The notes beneath the pieces were generated by a model. That model was not told the DNA's origin and did not search any database. It worked only from the letters and a program-made list of their open reading frames with translations. A stretch of 64,000 nucleotides of DNA from JAEYFP01 sp047602645 (GTDB taxonomy: Bacteria > Bacillota > Clostridia > Lachnospirales > Lachnospiraceae), in the NCBI GenBank assembly GCA_047602645.1, contig JASGGU010000002.1:104206-168205 (forward strand), given 5' to 3'. This document shows positions 8,111 through 17,188 of this stretch, piece by piece (within the stretch, counting starts at the first letter, position 1; every line of letters begins with the position of its first letter). The translations under genes were made by a program, and so were the position numbers.

Positions 8111-9511
8111 ATGATTAAAGATAATCAGAGAATATTCAACAGACTTCATGTAGTGATTGATGCGATGGTTGTCTTGCTGTCCTATATGTTTGCCTGGTTT
8201 TTGAAATTCAAGAGCGGGCTTTTGGATGCTGAATCGGGTTTGCCCATGCAAACCTATTTTATGGCACTTTATTTTATTGTTCCCGGTTATATGCTGCTGT
8301 ATTATCAGTTCGACCTCTATAATTCGAAGAGGGCGGCCGGCAGGAAGCGGGAGCTGTTCAACATTATCAGGGCCAACGCGCTCGGGCTTATCGCCTTCAT
8401 GGTTGTACTCTATGTGATCAACCAGCCGCATTTCTCCCGTGAGATGATTTTTATTTTTGGAGCGGTCAATATTGTTGCGGCGGCGTTTGTCAGAAATGTA
8501 ATCCGGTATCTGCTGCGCTTTTTCAGACGTAAAGGGTATAATTTAAAATACGTACTGCTTGTGGGCTATTCAAAATCGGCGGAGTCCTATATTAATAGAA
8601 TCCGGCTGAATCCCCAGTGGGGCTATGTGGTCAGAGGCATTCTGGATGATCATGTGGAGCACGGAACAACATATAAGGGTGTCAAGGTGCTTGGAAGGAT
8701 TGATAATTTATTTGTCATCCTGCCGGAAAACAAGCTGGATGAAATCGCGATTACCCTGAGTCTTGAAGAATACGGCAGATTGAAGGAAATTGTGGCGCTG
8801 TGCGAAAAATCCGGTGTGCATACGAAGTTTATTCCCGACTATGACGGTATCATTCCGAACAGACCATACACGGAGGATCTGGAAGGACTTCCCGTCATTA
8901 ATATCCGCCATGTTCCGCTTACAAATACGTTAAATATTCTCGCAAAGAGAGTCGTTGACATCGTCGGCTCATTTTGCGGTATTATTGTGTCCTCTCCGAT
9001 TATGCTCATTGCGGCGCTCGCAATCAAGCTGACCTCGAAAGGCCCTGTAATTTTTGCGCAGGAGCGTGTGGGACTGCATAATAAGCCTTATCAAATGTAT
9101 AAATTCCGCACAATGTACGTGCAGGAGGAAGAAGAGGAGCAGAAGGCATGGACGGTAAAGGATGATCCAAGAGTTACCAGAATCGGTAAATTTTTAAGAA
9201 GGACGAGCATTGATGAGCTGCCGCAGCTGTTTAACATTCTGCTTGGGCAGATGAGTCTTGTCGGACCGAGGCCGGAAAGACCGATGTTTGTGGAAAAATT
9301 CAGGGAAGAAATTCCTCGTTATATGGTAAAGCATCAAGTGCGTCCGGGACTTACCGGCTGGGCGCAAATAAATGGGCTGCGCGGCGATACTTCTATTGAA
9401 AAGCGGGTAGAATATGATTTATATTATATAGAAAATTGGACGATGGGATTCGATATTAAGATTATGTTTTTGACAATTTTCAGAGGATTTATCAATGAAA
9501 ATGCATATTAG
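8111..9511 (+). CDS. Polyprenyl-phosphate sugar-1-phosphate transferase (initiating)
   Basis: Membrane enzyme that starts glycan assembly by moving a sugar-1-phosphate from a nucleotide sugar to undecaprenyl phosphate. The N-terminal half has about four transmembrane helices and a CoA-binding-like domain (V-L-L-V-G-Y region). Another helix precedes the catalytic Bac_transf domain with SKGPVIFAQERVG, MYKFRTM, S-I-D-E-L-P-Q, S-L-V-G-P-R-P and R-P-G-L-T-G-W-A. This is the WbaP/CpsE/EpsL architecture. I chose ATG8111 because GGAG lies 6 nt upstream; in-frame ATGs at 8075, 8081 and 8099 lack a good SD. Confidence 0.9.
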   Translation: MIKDNQRIFNRLHVVIDAMVVLLSYMFAWFLKFKSGLLDAESGLPMQTYFMALYFIVPGYMLLYYQFDLYNSKRAAGRKRELFNIIRANALGLIAFMVVLYVINQPHFSREMIFIFGAVNIVAAAFVRNVIRYLLRFFRRKGYNLKYVLLVGYSKSAESYINRIRLNPQWGYVVRGILDDHVEHGTTYKGVKVLGRIDNLFVILPENKLDEIAITLSLEEYGRLKEIVALCEKSGVHTKFIPDYDGIIPNRPYTEDLEGLPVINIRHVPLTNTLNILAKRVVDIVGSFCGIIVSSPIMLIAALAIKLTSKGPVIFAQERVGLHNKPYQMYKFRTMYVQEEEEEQKAWTVKDDPRVTRIGKFLRRTSIDELPQLFNILLGQMSLVGPRPERPMFVEKFREEIPRYMVKHQVRPGLTGWAQINGLRGDTSIEKRVEYDLYYIENWTMGFDIKIMFLTIFRGFINENAY

Positions 9512-9541
9512 AGAAATGTAAAACAAGAGGTGTGAGATAAC

Positions 9542-10663
9542 ATGGCGGAAAGAAGACATACAGAAAATACGAAAAGAAGTTCCTCTGGCGGAAGAGGCGG
9601 CGCGGCTGCAGCAAAGCGTAAAAAAGCAAAGAAGAAAAAGAGAATTGCTTTGTTTATTCTGGAATTTTTAGTGCTTGCAATTATGATCATCGTACTTTTT
9701 GTCATCCAGAAAATGGATAAGATTGACGTACAGGAAATAGATGAAGAGGATATTGTGATTAATGAAGAGGTTACGGAAATGGATTCGCTGAAGGGGTATA
9801 AAAATGTGGCGCTGTTCGGTGTTGACATCAGCAAGAATAATAACCTCGGCAAAGGAGCAAGAACCGATACGATTATGCTCTTGAGCTTAAATGAGGATAC
9901 CGGAGATGCGAAGATCGTGTCCGTTTACAGAGATACTTATTTGAATGTTGGTAATGACAGCTACAACAAGGCCAACTCCGCTTATGCAAAGGGCGGTCCC
10001 GAGCAGGCGATTAATATGCTGAATATGAATCTCGATTTGAATATTACCGATTATGTGACGATTGATTTTCGTGCGCTGACAAAGGCCATTGATGCACTCG
10101 GCGGCATTGAGATTGACGTGCAGCCGGAGGAGATCGAGCATTTGAACAACTATCAGATTGGTACACAGGAGGTTACGGGTGGAGAGATCGTCCCTGTTAA
10201 GGAATCGGGCCTTCAAACGTTAAATGGTTTGCAGGCGACATCCTATTGCAGAATCCGTTACACGGCGGGTGACGATTTCAAGAGGACGGAGCGTCAGCGT
10301 ACGGTGCTCCAGGAGGTTGCGAAAAAGGCGAAGCAGTCAGATATCGCAACGCTGAATAATATTATTAATGATGTATTCCCTATGATCTCCACGAGCTTTT
10401 CGACTACGGAAATGCTTGGCTATGCCGCAGATTTCATGAAATATAATATTGCGGACACGGCAGGCTTCCCGTTTGAACGCGGTACCGGCAAGATGGGGAA
10501 GGTCGGAAGCAGCGTTGTTCCGAAGGATTTAGCGGCTAATGTCACACAGCTTCATCAGCTCCTGTTTGGGGAGGAAGAGGCGGTCTATACGCCGTCGGCA
10601 ACAGTGCAGGAAATCAGCAGTAAAATAGCGTCGGATGCATCGAACTACTCCATCAGCTATTGA
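9542..10663 (+). CDS. LytR-CpsA-Psr (LCP) family glycopolymer ligase
   Basis: LCP enzymes attach lipid-linked glycopolymers such as capsule or wall teichoic acid to peptidoglycan. A very basic cytoplasmic N-terminus of ~35 residues, rich in Lys/Arg/Gly/Ser, precedes one transmembrane helix at about 36-57. The extracellular LCP domain follows with N-V-A-L-F-G-V-D, A-R-T-D-T-I-M, V-S-V-Y-R-D-T-Y, Y-N-K-A-N-S-A-Y and a late C-R-I-R-Y-T segment. The conserved Arg and Asp residues for lipid pyrophosphate binding are present. It directly follows the initiating transferase, as expected for the final step of the same pathway. Confidence 0.9.
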   Translation: MAERRHTENTKRSSSGGRGGAAAAKRKKAKKKKRIALFILEFLVLAIMIIVLFVIQKMDKIDVQEIDEEDIVINEEVTEMDSLKGYKNVALFGVDISKNNNLGKGARTDTIMLLSLNEDTGDAKIVSVYRDTYLNVGNDSYNKANSAYAKGGPEQAINMLNMNLDLNITDYVTIDFRALTKAIDALGGIEIDVQPEEIEHLNNYQIGTQEVTGGEIVPVKESGLQTLNGLQATSYCRIRYTAGDDFKRTERQRTVLQEVAKKAKQSDIATLNNIINDVFPMISTSFSTTEMLGYAADFMKYNIADTAGFPFERGTGKMGKVGSSVVPKDLAANVTQLHQLLFGEEEAVYTPSATVQEISSKIASDASNYSISY

Positions 10664-10679
10664 TGAAACGGAGAGGAAT

Positions 10680-11618
10680 ATGAAAATAGATGTCATCATA
10701 CCTACTTATAAGCCCGATGACAAGCTGAAAAAGATTTTTCATATGCTGGCTGTGCAGACAGTAAAGGTTCATAAAATTATCATTATGAACACGGAGGAAA
10801 AGTACCTGAACCACCAATTCTCCCAAGGCGCTTATGAAGAAGTGGCACCGATTGTGGAAATCCATCATATTACGCAGGAAGAATTTGACCACGGTTTTAC
10901 GAGAAATGAAGGAGCTTCCTATTCACAGGCCGACGTGCTTGTCTATATGACGCAGGACGCCGTCCCGCAGGATACACATTTGCTTGAGGAACTGATCAAG
11001 CCGTTTTCAGACGAAACAGTGGCTGTTTCCTATGCAAGGCAGGTGCCGGATGTGAACAGCTCTTTGGCGGAATGCTTTGCCCGTGTCTTTAACTATCCGG
11101 ACAGGGATGAGCTTAAGTCGGCAGAAGATCTGAAACGGCTGGGCATTAAGACTTATTTTTGCTCAAATGTCTGTGCTGCGTACAGGAAGCCGCTTTTTGA
11201 AGAGTACGGCGGATTTGTGAAAAGTACGATCTTTAATGAGGACATGATTTTTGCGGCGGGAGTGATCAAACATGGAAAGAAGATTGCTTATGCCTCCGGG
11301 GCAATTGTCGTTCATGCCCACAATTATACAAACCGGCAGCAGTTTAAGCGTAACTTTGATCTGGCAGTTTCCCAGGCGATGCATCCGGAGGTATTTGCCG
11401 GAATATCCTCGGAGTCCGAAGGAATAAAATATGTGTGCGCAGCATTTAGGTATTTTAAGGAAAGAGGGAAAGGGCATCTGATTCTTCCGTTTGTAATTAC
11501 CTGCGGTTGGAAATACATGGGCTTTCGGCTGGGTAAAAACTATGACCGCCTTTCCCGTCGCAGAATACTAAAGTATACAATGAGCCCGCGGTATTTTAAA
11601 AAGATGTGGAATAATTAA
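10680..11618 (+). CDS. GT2 rhamnosyltransferase-like glycosyltransferase
   Basis: 312-residue GT2 enzyme. It starts VIIPTYKPDDKL and carries a H-G-F-T-R-N-E-G motif, then MTQDAVP in the position of the metal-binding acidic motif, F-N-E-D-M-I-F as the acceptor site, and a C-terminal helical, basic segment. HGxTRNxG and xTQDAxP are typical of the RfbF/RgpA-RgpF-related rhamnosyltransferases of Gram-positive polysaccharides. ATG10680 is chosen because GGAGAGGA precedes it. It closes the glycan cluster; glmS follows after 45 nt. Confidence 0.82.
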   Translation: MKIDVIIPTYKPDDKLKKIFHMLAVQTVKVHKIIIMNTEEKYLNHQFSQGAYEEVAPIVEIHHITQEEFDHGFTRNEGASYSQADVLVYMTQDAVPQDTHLLEELIKPFSDETVAVSYARQVPDVNSSLAECFARVFNYPDRDELKSAEDLKRLGIKTYFCSNVCAAYRKPLFEEYGGFVKSTIFNEDMIFAAGVIKHGKKIAYASGAIVVHAHNYTNRQQFKRNFDLAVSQAMHPEVFAGISSESEGIKYVCAAFRYFKERGKGHLILPFVITCGWKYMGFRLGKNYDRLSRRRILKYTMSPRYFKKMWNN

Positions 11619-11663
11619 TGGATCCCCGACCGCGGCGGTGTGATCATTGAGGAGGAAAAACGG

Positions 11664-13490
11664 ATGTGCGGAATAGTAGGTTATATCGGTACAAAGCAGG
11701 CAGCTCCCATTTTGCTTGACGGGCTTGCTAAGCTCGAATACAGAGGATATGATTCGGCAGGAATGGCAGTCTACAATGGAACAGAGCTCAAGATGGTAAA
11801 GTCAATGGGACGGCTCAAGGTACTTGAGGAGCTGACACACGGCGGCGCGACGCTGCCGGGAATCGTCGGCGTCGGACATACGAGATGGGCGACACATGGG
11901 CAGCCCTCTGATTTGAATTCTCATCCTCATTTTAATAAGCAGGGTACGATTGCCGTTGTTCACAACGGCATTATTGAAAATTATATGGCGCTGAAAAGCA
12001 AGCTGATTTCCAAGGGCTATGAATTTGTATCGGAAACGGATACTGAGGTGCTTGCACACCTCATCGACTATTATTATAAAGGCAATCCGCTTGAAGCGAT
12101 CACGAAGGTCATGCACCGTGTGGAGGGATCTTATGCGCTGGGAATTATGTTTGCGGAACATCCTGACCAGATTTTTGCTGTCCGCAAGGACAGTCCGCTG
12201 ATTGTTGGGATGAGCGGAGACGGCTGTTTTATCGCCTCGGACGTTCCGGCAATTTTAAAATATACGCGTGATGTGTATTTTATCAACAATCAGGAGGTCG
12301 TCCGCCTGCGCGCCGATCACATGCATTTCTATAATGTGGATGAGGAGGAGATGCAGAAGGAGCCGGTGCATATCGATTGGGATGCGGATGCTGCGGAAAA
12401 GGGCGGCTATGAGCATTTTATGCTCAAGGAGATGTATGAGCAGCCAAAGACTGTCAGGGACACGTTCAGTCCGCGCGTCAAAGAGCATTCGATCGAAATC
12501 GAGGAACTGAATATGAGCGACGAAGAAGTTCTCGCTCTTTCCAAAATACATATTGTAGCATGCGGTTCGGCTTATCATGCGGGAGTTACCGGAAAATATG
12601 TTCTGGAAGGACTCGCGCGGATTCCGGTAGAGGTGGATCTCGCCTCGGAATTCCGGTACAGGGATCCGATTCTTGAGGAAGGTGCGCTTGTGGTTGTCAT
12701 CAGCCAGTCCGGTGAAACGGCGGATACACTGGCAGCTTTAAGAGAGGCACAGAAGCGCGGAGCCAAAGTGCTCGGTATCGTGAATGTTGTCGGCAGTTCA
12801 ATCGCAAGAGAGGCGGATAATGTCATGTATACGTGGGCAGGACCGGAAATCGCAGTCGCTACAACAAAGGCTTATTCTGCGCAGTTGATTGCTCTGTATT
12901 TGCTCGCGATGAAATTTGCATTTATTAAGAAAAATATTTCTCAGAAGGAACTGGACGGGATGCTTGCGGATATGAAGAAGCTGCCGGAGCAGATCGAGAT
13001 GCTGCTTGCCAATAAGGAAAAGATCCAGAAGTTTGCAAACCGTTATGTAGCGGCAAAGGATATCTTCTTTATCGGAAGGGGGATTGACTATGCGATTTCA
13101 CTGGAAGGCTCTCTAAAGCTTAAGGAAATTTCCTATGTGCACTCGGAAGCCTATGCGGCGGGAGAATTGAAGCACGGCACAATTTCCCTGATTGAGGAGG
13201 GAACGCTTGTGACAGCGGTGCTGACACAGGAGAATCTATATAAAAAGACAATCAGCAATATTGTTGAGGTTAAGAGCAGAGGCGCATTCGTACTTGCCGT
13301 AACAAATGAAGGCCATATGGATATTGAAAAGACGGCGGATTATGTGCTGTCTATTCCGCTGACGCATCGGTATTTTGCAAACTCGCTTGCGGTTATTCCG
13401 CTGCAGCTGTTTGCCTATTATGTGTCTGTCGGAAAGGGCTGTGACGTAGATAAGCCGCGTAACCTAGCGAAGTCAGTCACCGTAGAGTAA
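11664..13490 (+). CDS. glmS: Glutamine-fructose-6-phosphate aminotransferase
   Basis: Makes glucosamine-6-phosphate from fructose-6-phosphate and glutamine, the entry step to UDP-GlcNAc. Translation must begin at ATG11664 (SD GAGGAGG) so that Cys2 of M-C-G-I-V-G-Y-I-G becomes the N-terminal nucleophile. The glutaminase domain follows with H-T-R-W-A-T-H-G, H-N-G-I-I-E-N and E-T-D-T-E-V. Two SIS sugar-isomerase domains carry A-C-G-S-A-Y-H-A-G and I-S-Q-S-G-E-T-A-D-T. The end, C-D-V-D-K-P-R-N-L-A-K-S-V-T-V-E, is canonical, and 608 residues is the normal length. The 45-nt upstream gap is too short for a glmS ribozyme. Its place after the glycan cluster suggests precursor supply. Confidence 0.97.
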   Translation: MCGIVGYIGTKQAAPILLDGLAKLEYRGYDSAGMAVYNGTELKMVKSMGRLKVLEELTHGGATLPGIVGVGHTRWATHGQPSDLNSHPHFNKQGTIAVVHNGIIENYMALKSKLISKGYEFVSETDTEVLAHLIDYYYKGNPLEAITKVMHRVEGSYALGIMFAEHPDQIFAVRKDSPLIVGMSGDGCFIASDVPAILKYTRDVYFINNQEVVRLRADHMHFYNVDEEEMQKEPVHIDWDADAAEKGGYEHFMLKEMYEQPKTVRDTFSPRVKEHSIEIEELNMSDEEVLALSKIHIVACGSAYHAGVTGKYVLEGLARIPVEVDLASEFRYRDPILEEGALVVVISQSGETADTLAALREAQKRGAKVLGIVNVVGSSIAREADNVMYTWAGPEIAVATTKAYSAQLIALYLLAMKFAFIKKNISQKELDGMLADMKKLPEQIEMLLANKEKIQKFANRYVAAKDIFFIGRGIDYAISLEGSLKLKEISYVHSEAYAAGELKHGTISLIEEGTLVTAVLTQENLYKKTISNIVEVKSRGAFVLAVTNEGHMDIEKTADYVLSIPLTHRYFANSLAVIPLQLFAYYVSVGKGCDVDKPRNLAKSVTVE

Positions 13491-13529
13491 AAAAGGTTAA
13501 AGTTATCGCAGAAATATGAGGAGAATTTT

Positions 13530-15119
13530 ATGGCAGAAAACGAAAATAAAAAACAAGAGGGAAACGAAATAGAAACGCACAGCCATAAAGAGGAATATGA
13601 GGATGTGTGCTATTTGTGCCGCCGTCCCGAAAGCGCCGCAGGGAGAATGTTCAAGCTGCCGAATAATATTTCCATTTGCTCTGACTGCATGCATAAGACG
13701 ATGGATACGATGAACCAACTCGATTATCAGGGGATGTTTCCTACTGCGCCGGAAGTGCCAAAGGGCACGGGCAAAGAGAAGGAGAACGAGAAGGAGCAAG
13801 AGAAGGAAAAAGAGGAACCGGACAAGGAACAGCAGCCATATGTGCAGACCTTCCCTAATTTTCCGGGTATCAGCTTCATGAATATGTCTGATTTGCAGGG
13901 GATGCTTTCCAACAAACAGAAAGTTAAGAAAAAGAAGGACGGAGCAGACGAGGAGAAAAAGTCCGCAATCGATATCAGGGAGATCCCCCAGCCGCATAAA
14001 ATCAAGGCGAGTCTGGACGAATATGTGGTCGGACAGGAGCATGCAAAGAAGGTCATTTCCGTCGCTGTTTATAACCATTACAAGCGGGTAGCTTCGGAGT
14101 CGATGAAGGAAACTGAGTTTGACAGCCGCCTGAAGGATGTTGAAATCGAGAAATCCAATATGCTGATGATCGGACCGACAGGCTGTGGCAAAACATATCT
14201 TGTCAGGACGCTTGCGACGCTTCTGAACGTGCCGCTTGCAATTGCGGACGCGACTTCCCTGACGGAGGCCGGTTATATTGGTGATGACATCGAGAGTGTT
14301 GTTTCCAAGCTGCTTGCGGCAGCTGACAATGATGTGGAAAAAGCCGAGACCGGAATTATTTTTATCGATGAAATTGATAAGATTGCAAAAAAGAAAAATA
14401 CGAATTCTAGGGATGTCAGTGGTGAGAGCGTGCAGCAGGGGATGCTGAAGCTTTTAGAAGGCAGCGAGGTTGAGGTTCCGGTTGGCGCTAACAGCAAAAA
14501 TGCGATGGTGCCGCTCACAACCGTTAACACAAAAAATATTTTATTTATCTGCGGCGGGGCGTTTCCCGACTTGGATGAAATTATTAAGCAGCGCTTAAGA
14601 AAACAGACTTCAATCGGTTTTAACGCCGAATTAAAGGATACGCTCGACAAGCGCAAGGATATTTTGCAGAATGTGACCGTTGAGGACATCAAGAAATTCG
14701 GCATGATACCGGAGTTCGTCGGAAGGCTGCCGATCATGTTTTCGATGCAGGGACTTTCTCAGGAAATGCTTGTCGATATTTTGCGTGAGCCGAAAAATGC
14801 AATCGTCAAGCAGTATCAGAAGCTGCTGGCTCTGGATGAGGTGCAGCTTGAATTTGAGGATGGAGCTCTGGATGAGATCGCAAAAAAAGCGATGGAAAAG
14901 GATACCGGTGCGCGGGCGCTGCGTTCCATTATTGAGGAATTTATGCTCGACATCATGTACGAGATCCCGAAGGATGAAAATATCGGCAAGGTGACCATTA
15001 CAAAAGATTACGTGCTTGGAAAAGGCGGTCCGCTGATCGATCTGCGCGGCGGTGATTTAAGCTTTACGGAACGAGGAAAGCTCAAAACGATCGGAACGGC
15101 GCTTCCTGCAAACGGATAG
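13530..15119 (+). CDS. clpX: Divergent ClpX-type AAA+ unfoldase
   Basis: Hexameric unfoldase that would feed ClpP. The Cys4 zinc-binding domain (C27, C30, C50, C53) is present. A charged, low-complexity Lys/Glu linker at ~80-150 makes the protein ~100 residues longer than classical ClpX. The AAA+ core has Walker A GPTGCGKT (215-222), pore loop A-G-Y-I-G, Walker B I-D280-E281-I-D and sensor 2 G-A-R-A-L-R. The ClpP-docking loop I362-G-F364 is kept, so ClpP partnership is likely. The RKH substrate loop before L-F-I-C-G-G-A-F is missing and a Ser/Asn-rich stretch replaces it, suggesting different substrates. It may be a second ClpX paralogue rather than the housekeeping one. Confidence 0.85.
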   Translation: MAENENKKQEGNEIETHSHKEEYEDVCYLCRRPESAAGRMFKLPNNISICSDCMHKTMDTMNQLDYQGMFPTAPEVPKGTGKEKENEKEQEKEKEEPDKEQQPYVQTFPNFPGISFMNMSDLQGMLSNKQKVKKKKDGADEEKKSAIDIREIPQPHKIKASLDEYVVGQEHAKKVISVAVYNHYKRVASESMKETEFDSRLKDVEIEKSNMLMIGPTGCGKTYLVRTLATLLNVPLAIADATSLTEAGYIGDDIESVVSKLLAAADNDVEKAETGIIFIDEIDKIAKKKNTNSRDVSGESVQQGMLKLLEGSEVEVPVGANSKNAMVPLTTVNTKNILFICGGAFPDLDEIIKQRLRKQTSIGFNAELKDTLDKRKDILQNVTVEDIKKFGMIPEFVGRLPIMFSMQGLSQEMLVDILREPKNAIVKQYQKLLALDEVQLEFEDGALDEIAKKAMEKDTGARALRSIIEEFMLDIMYEIPKDENIGKVTITKDYVLGKGGPLIDLRGGDLSFTERGKLKTIGTALPANG

Positions 15120-15131
15120 GATTGTTTATAC

Positions 15132-15171
15132 TGGCATTTCAGCTTTTCGGAGTTGGGATGCCATCTTTTTT
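15132..15171 (+). terminator. Rho-independent terminator after clpX
   Basis: A 12-bp stem with several G-U pairs opens with TGGCAT (15132-15137) and closes with ATGCCA (15158-15163), around a TTTTCGGA loop. TCTTTTTT follows directly. Confidence 0.75.
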
Positions 15172-15240
15172 AGGGAAACAAAACAGAGAACATGAATATA
15201 GTAAAATAAGTGATTTTTTGATGGAAGGGTAGAGTGCCTT

Positions 15241-17049
15241 ATGCCTGAAGAATGCCGCCGGATGATTATGTCAGAGGATTACTATGATTTTATACTATAT
15301 GAAATGCAGTTAAGAATCGGTACGGTATCAAATGTGGAGGAAGGCTACTGTATTCAAAACCTGGAGTATAATTTCTATAATATGTATGTTTCAAGTCAGG
15401 GACTTCCTCCCATTAATTTTGAAAACTATACTTATTCAAATATTCCGAATCTATACGGTCTTGTGCAGGATATGAGTGATGTTCTGCAGGCGGAAAATGC
15501 AAACATCGCAAGTTCGACAGATGCGGTAGATCCGGAAAGTCTGCTGGACTATGAATCTCTTTCAAGCAGCGGAATTCTGGATTTACAGGCGTCACAGCTT
15601 AATTTAAAAGGCAGGGGTGTCCTGATTGGGTATCTTGATACCGGCATTAATTACCCCAATCCGGTGTTTCGATACAGTGATGGTTCCAGCCGAATCGCTG
15701 CAATATGGGATCAGACGATACAGACCGGAAATAAACCGGAGCTGTTTGACTACGGAAGTGAATATACGAGAGAAGACATTAACCGCGCCTTAAGAAGTGA
15801 GAATCCTTATGAAATTGTGCCGAGCAGAGATGAAAACGGGCACGGAAGTGCGATGGCGGGTGTGCAGGCCGCACCGGAGGCGACAATCGCAATGGTGAAA
15901 CTAAAGCCGGCGAAGCAGTATCTGCGTGATTTCTATTGCGTCAGGGAGGGGGCTGTAGCCTATGCCGAAACGGATCTGCTGACGGCGCTGAAATATTTGG
16001 ATGATCTGGCAGACCGTCTGGATATGCCCCTTGTAACAGTTCTGGGTCTGGGTACCAATTTGGGAGACCATAGCGGGGAGTCCATATTGGCGGGCTATTG
16101 TGAATATCTGCTGGAAAACACCGGAAGGGCGATTGTAGTCGCGGGCGGCAATGAAGGGAATGCGCGGCATCATTATTTCGGAGAGATGAGCGGCTTTCAA
16201 AATGAAAGCGGGAGAGCAGGTCCGCCGGGAGTGACACAGGAAGTAGAGTACCGGAGCGTGGAAATCAGAGTAGGTGACAATGAAGAGCAGTTTATGCTGG
16301 AGCTGTGGGGCGGAAGGCCCGATATCTATTCTGTTTCGGTGCGTTCTCCTGGAGGCGAAACTGTTCCTCGCATTCAGGCGAGAAGAAGCCTGAGTGTGCA
16401 ATACAGTTTTTTGTATGAGGCGACGGTAATCAACGTCGATTACGTAATTGCGGAAACGCGGACAGGGGCAGAGCTGATTATGATCCGGTTTCATAATCCG
16501 ACACCGGGTATCTGGACGATCGGTGTCTATGCGGAGGGAAGCGAAATGACATTTCCGCTAGCGGGGAATGTCATCCAGACGTTCCATATATGGCTTCCGA
16601 TCAATACGTTTATTTCGGATGAAACCTATTTCCTGCTTCCGAATCCCGATGTGACGCTGACGGGACCGGCTAATGGAGCCGGACCGCTGACAGTAAGCAC
16701 CTATCAGGCTTCCAATGACAGCTTTTATGTCCGGTCGGGAAGAGGCTTCACCAGAATGGGCAGAATCAAACCTGATTTGGCCTCTCCCGGCGTCAATGTG
16801 CTGACTGTAGGCGGAAGGCGGAGTGCCTCCTGCATGGCCGCCGCAATAGCCGGCGGGGCGCTCGCACAATACTTGGAGTGGGCGGTCGTGCAGGGGAATG
16901 CGCCTTATTTTCGGATGAATGATATGAAATATTACTTGTACAGGGGAGCAGAGCGCAGCAATCTGCTCACTTATCCAAACAATCTGTGGGGCTACGGTCG
17001 TCTCAATATTAAAGGTGCTTTTGATGCAATGCGGGCGCTTCTGATCTGA
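15241..17049 (+). CDS. Subtilisin-like (S8) protease with Cys in place of catalytic Ser
   Basis: Subtilase of 602 residues without a signal peptide. The domain order matches the clostridial Csp-like S8 group: N-terminal pro-like region, split catalytic core, and a beta-rich insertion between the Asn and Ser blocks. Asp133 (G-Y-L-D-T-G-I-N), His201 (N-G-H-G-S) and oxyanion Asn304 (A-G-G-N-E-G-N) are intact. The nucleophile block reads S-A-S-C531-M-A-A-A-I-A-G where G-T-S-[MV]-A is expected, so Cys531 stands at the Ser position. It could be a pseudoprotease, as CspC is in C. difficile, or a working Cys-subtilase. SD GGAAGG lies 12 nt upstream; the start is moderately certain. Confidence 0.85.
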   Translation: MPEECRRMIMSEDYYDFILYEMQLRIGTVSNVEEGYCIQNLEYNFYNMYVSSQGLPPINFENYTYSNIPNLYGLVQDMSDVLQAENANIASSTDAVDPESLLDYESLSSSGILDLQASQLNLKGRGVLIGYLDTGINYPNPVFRYSDGSSRIAAIWDQTIQTGNKPELFDYGSEYTREDINRALRSENPYEIVPSRDENGHGSAMAGVQAAPEATIAMVKLKPAKQYLRDFYCVREGAVAYAETDLLTALKYLDDLADRLDMPLVTVLGLGTNLGDHSGESILAGYCEYLLENTGRAIVVAGGNEGNARHHYFGEMSGFQNESGRAGPPGVTQEVEYRSVEIRVGDNEEQFMLELWGGRPDIYSVSVRSPGGETVPRIQARRSLSVQYSFLYEATVINVDYVIAETRTGAELIMIRFHNPTPGIWTIGVYAEGSEMTFPLAGNVIQTFHIWLPINTFISDETYFLLPNPDVTLTGPANGAGPLTVSTYQASNDSFYVRSGRGFTRMGRIKPDLASPGVNVLTVGGRRSASCMAAAIAGGALAQYLEWAVVQGNAPYFRMNDMKYYLYRGAERSNLLTYPNNLWGYGRLNIKGAFDAMRALLI

Positions 17050-17188
17050 CAGTTTTTCACATAAGCGCTTGCGGGAATTTTTTGGAAACGGCTCCCTTAT
17101 TTGCAGTTCCCGCTTGTCAACAGCTCGGGAAAAGGGTATGATAAATACAGTTGAGAGGGGATTTATCTGGGATGGGAGACAGAAGCTT

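Noticed and set aside
11619..11663. glmS ribozyme
   Set aside because: Only 45 nt separate the glycosyltransferase stop from glmS, too short for the ribozyme, and no core motif is seen.
17050..17188. N-terminal extension of the LspA-like protein from 17069 or 17138
   Set aside because: It would add a soluble segment not found in signal peptidase II; the stretch also contains a GCGGGAA/TTCCCGC hairpin, more like an intergenic region.
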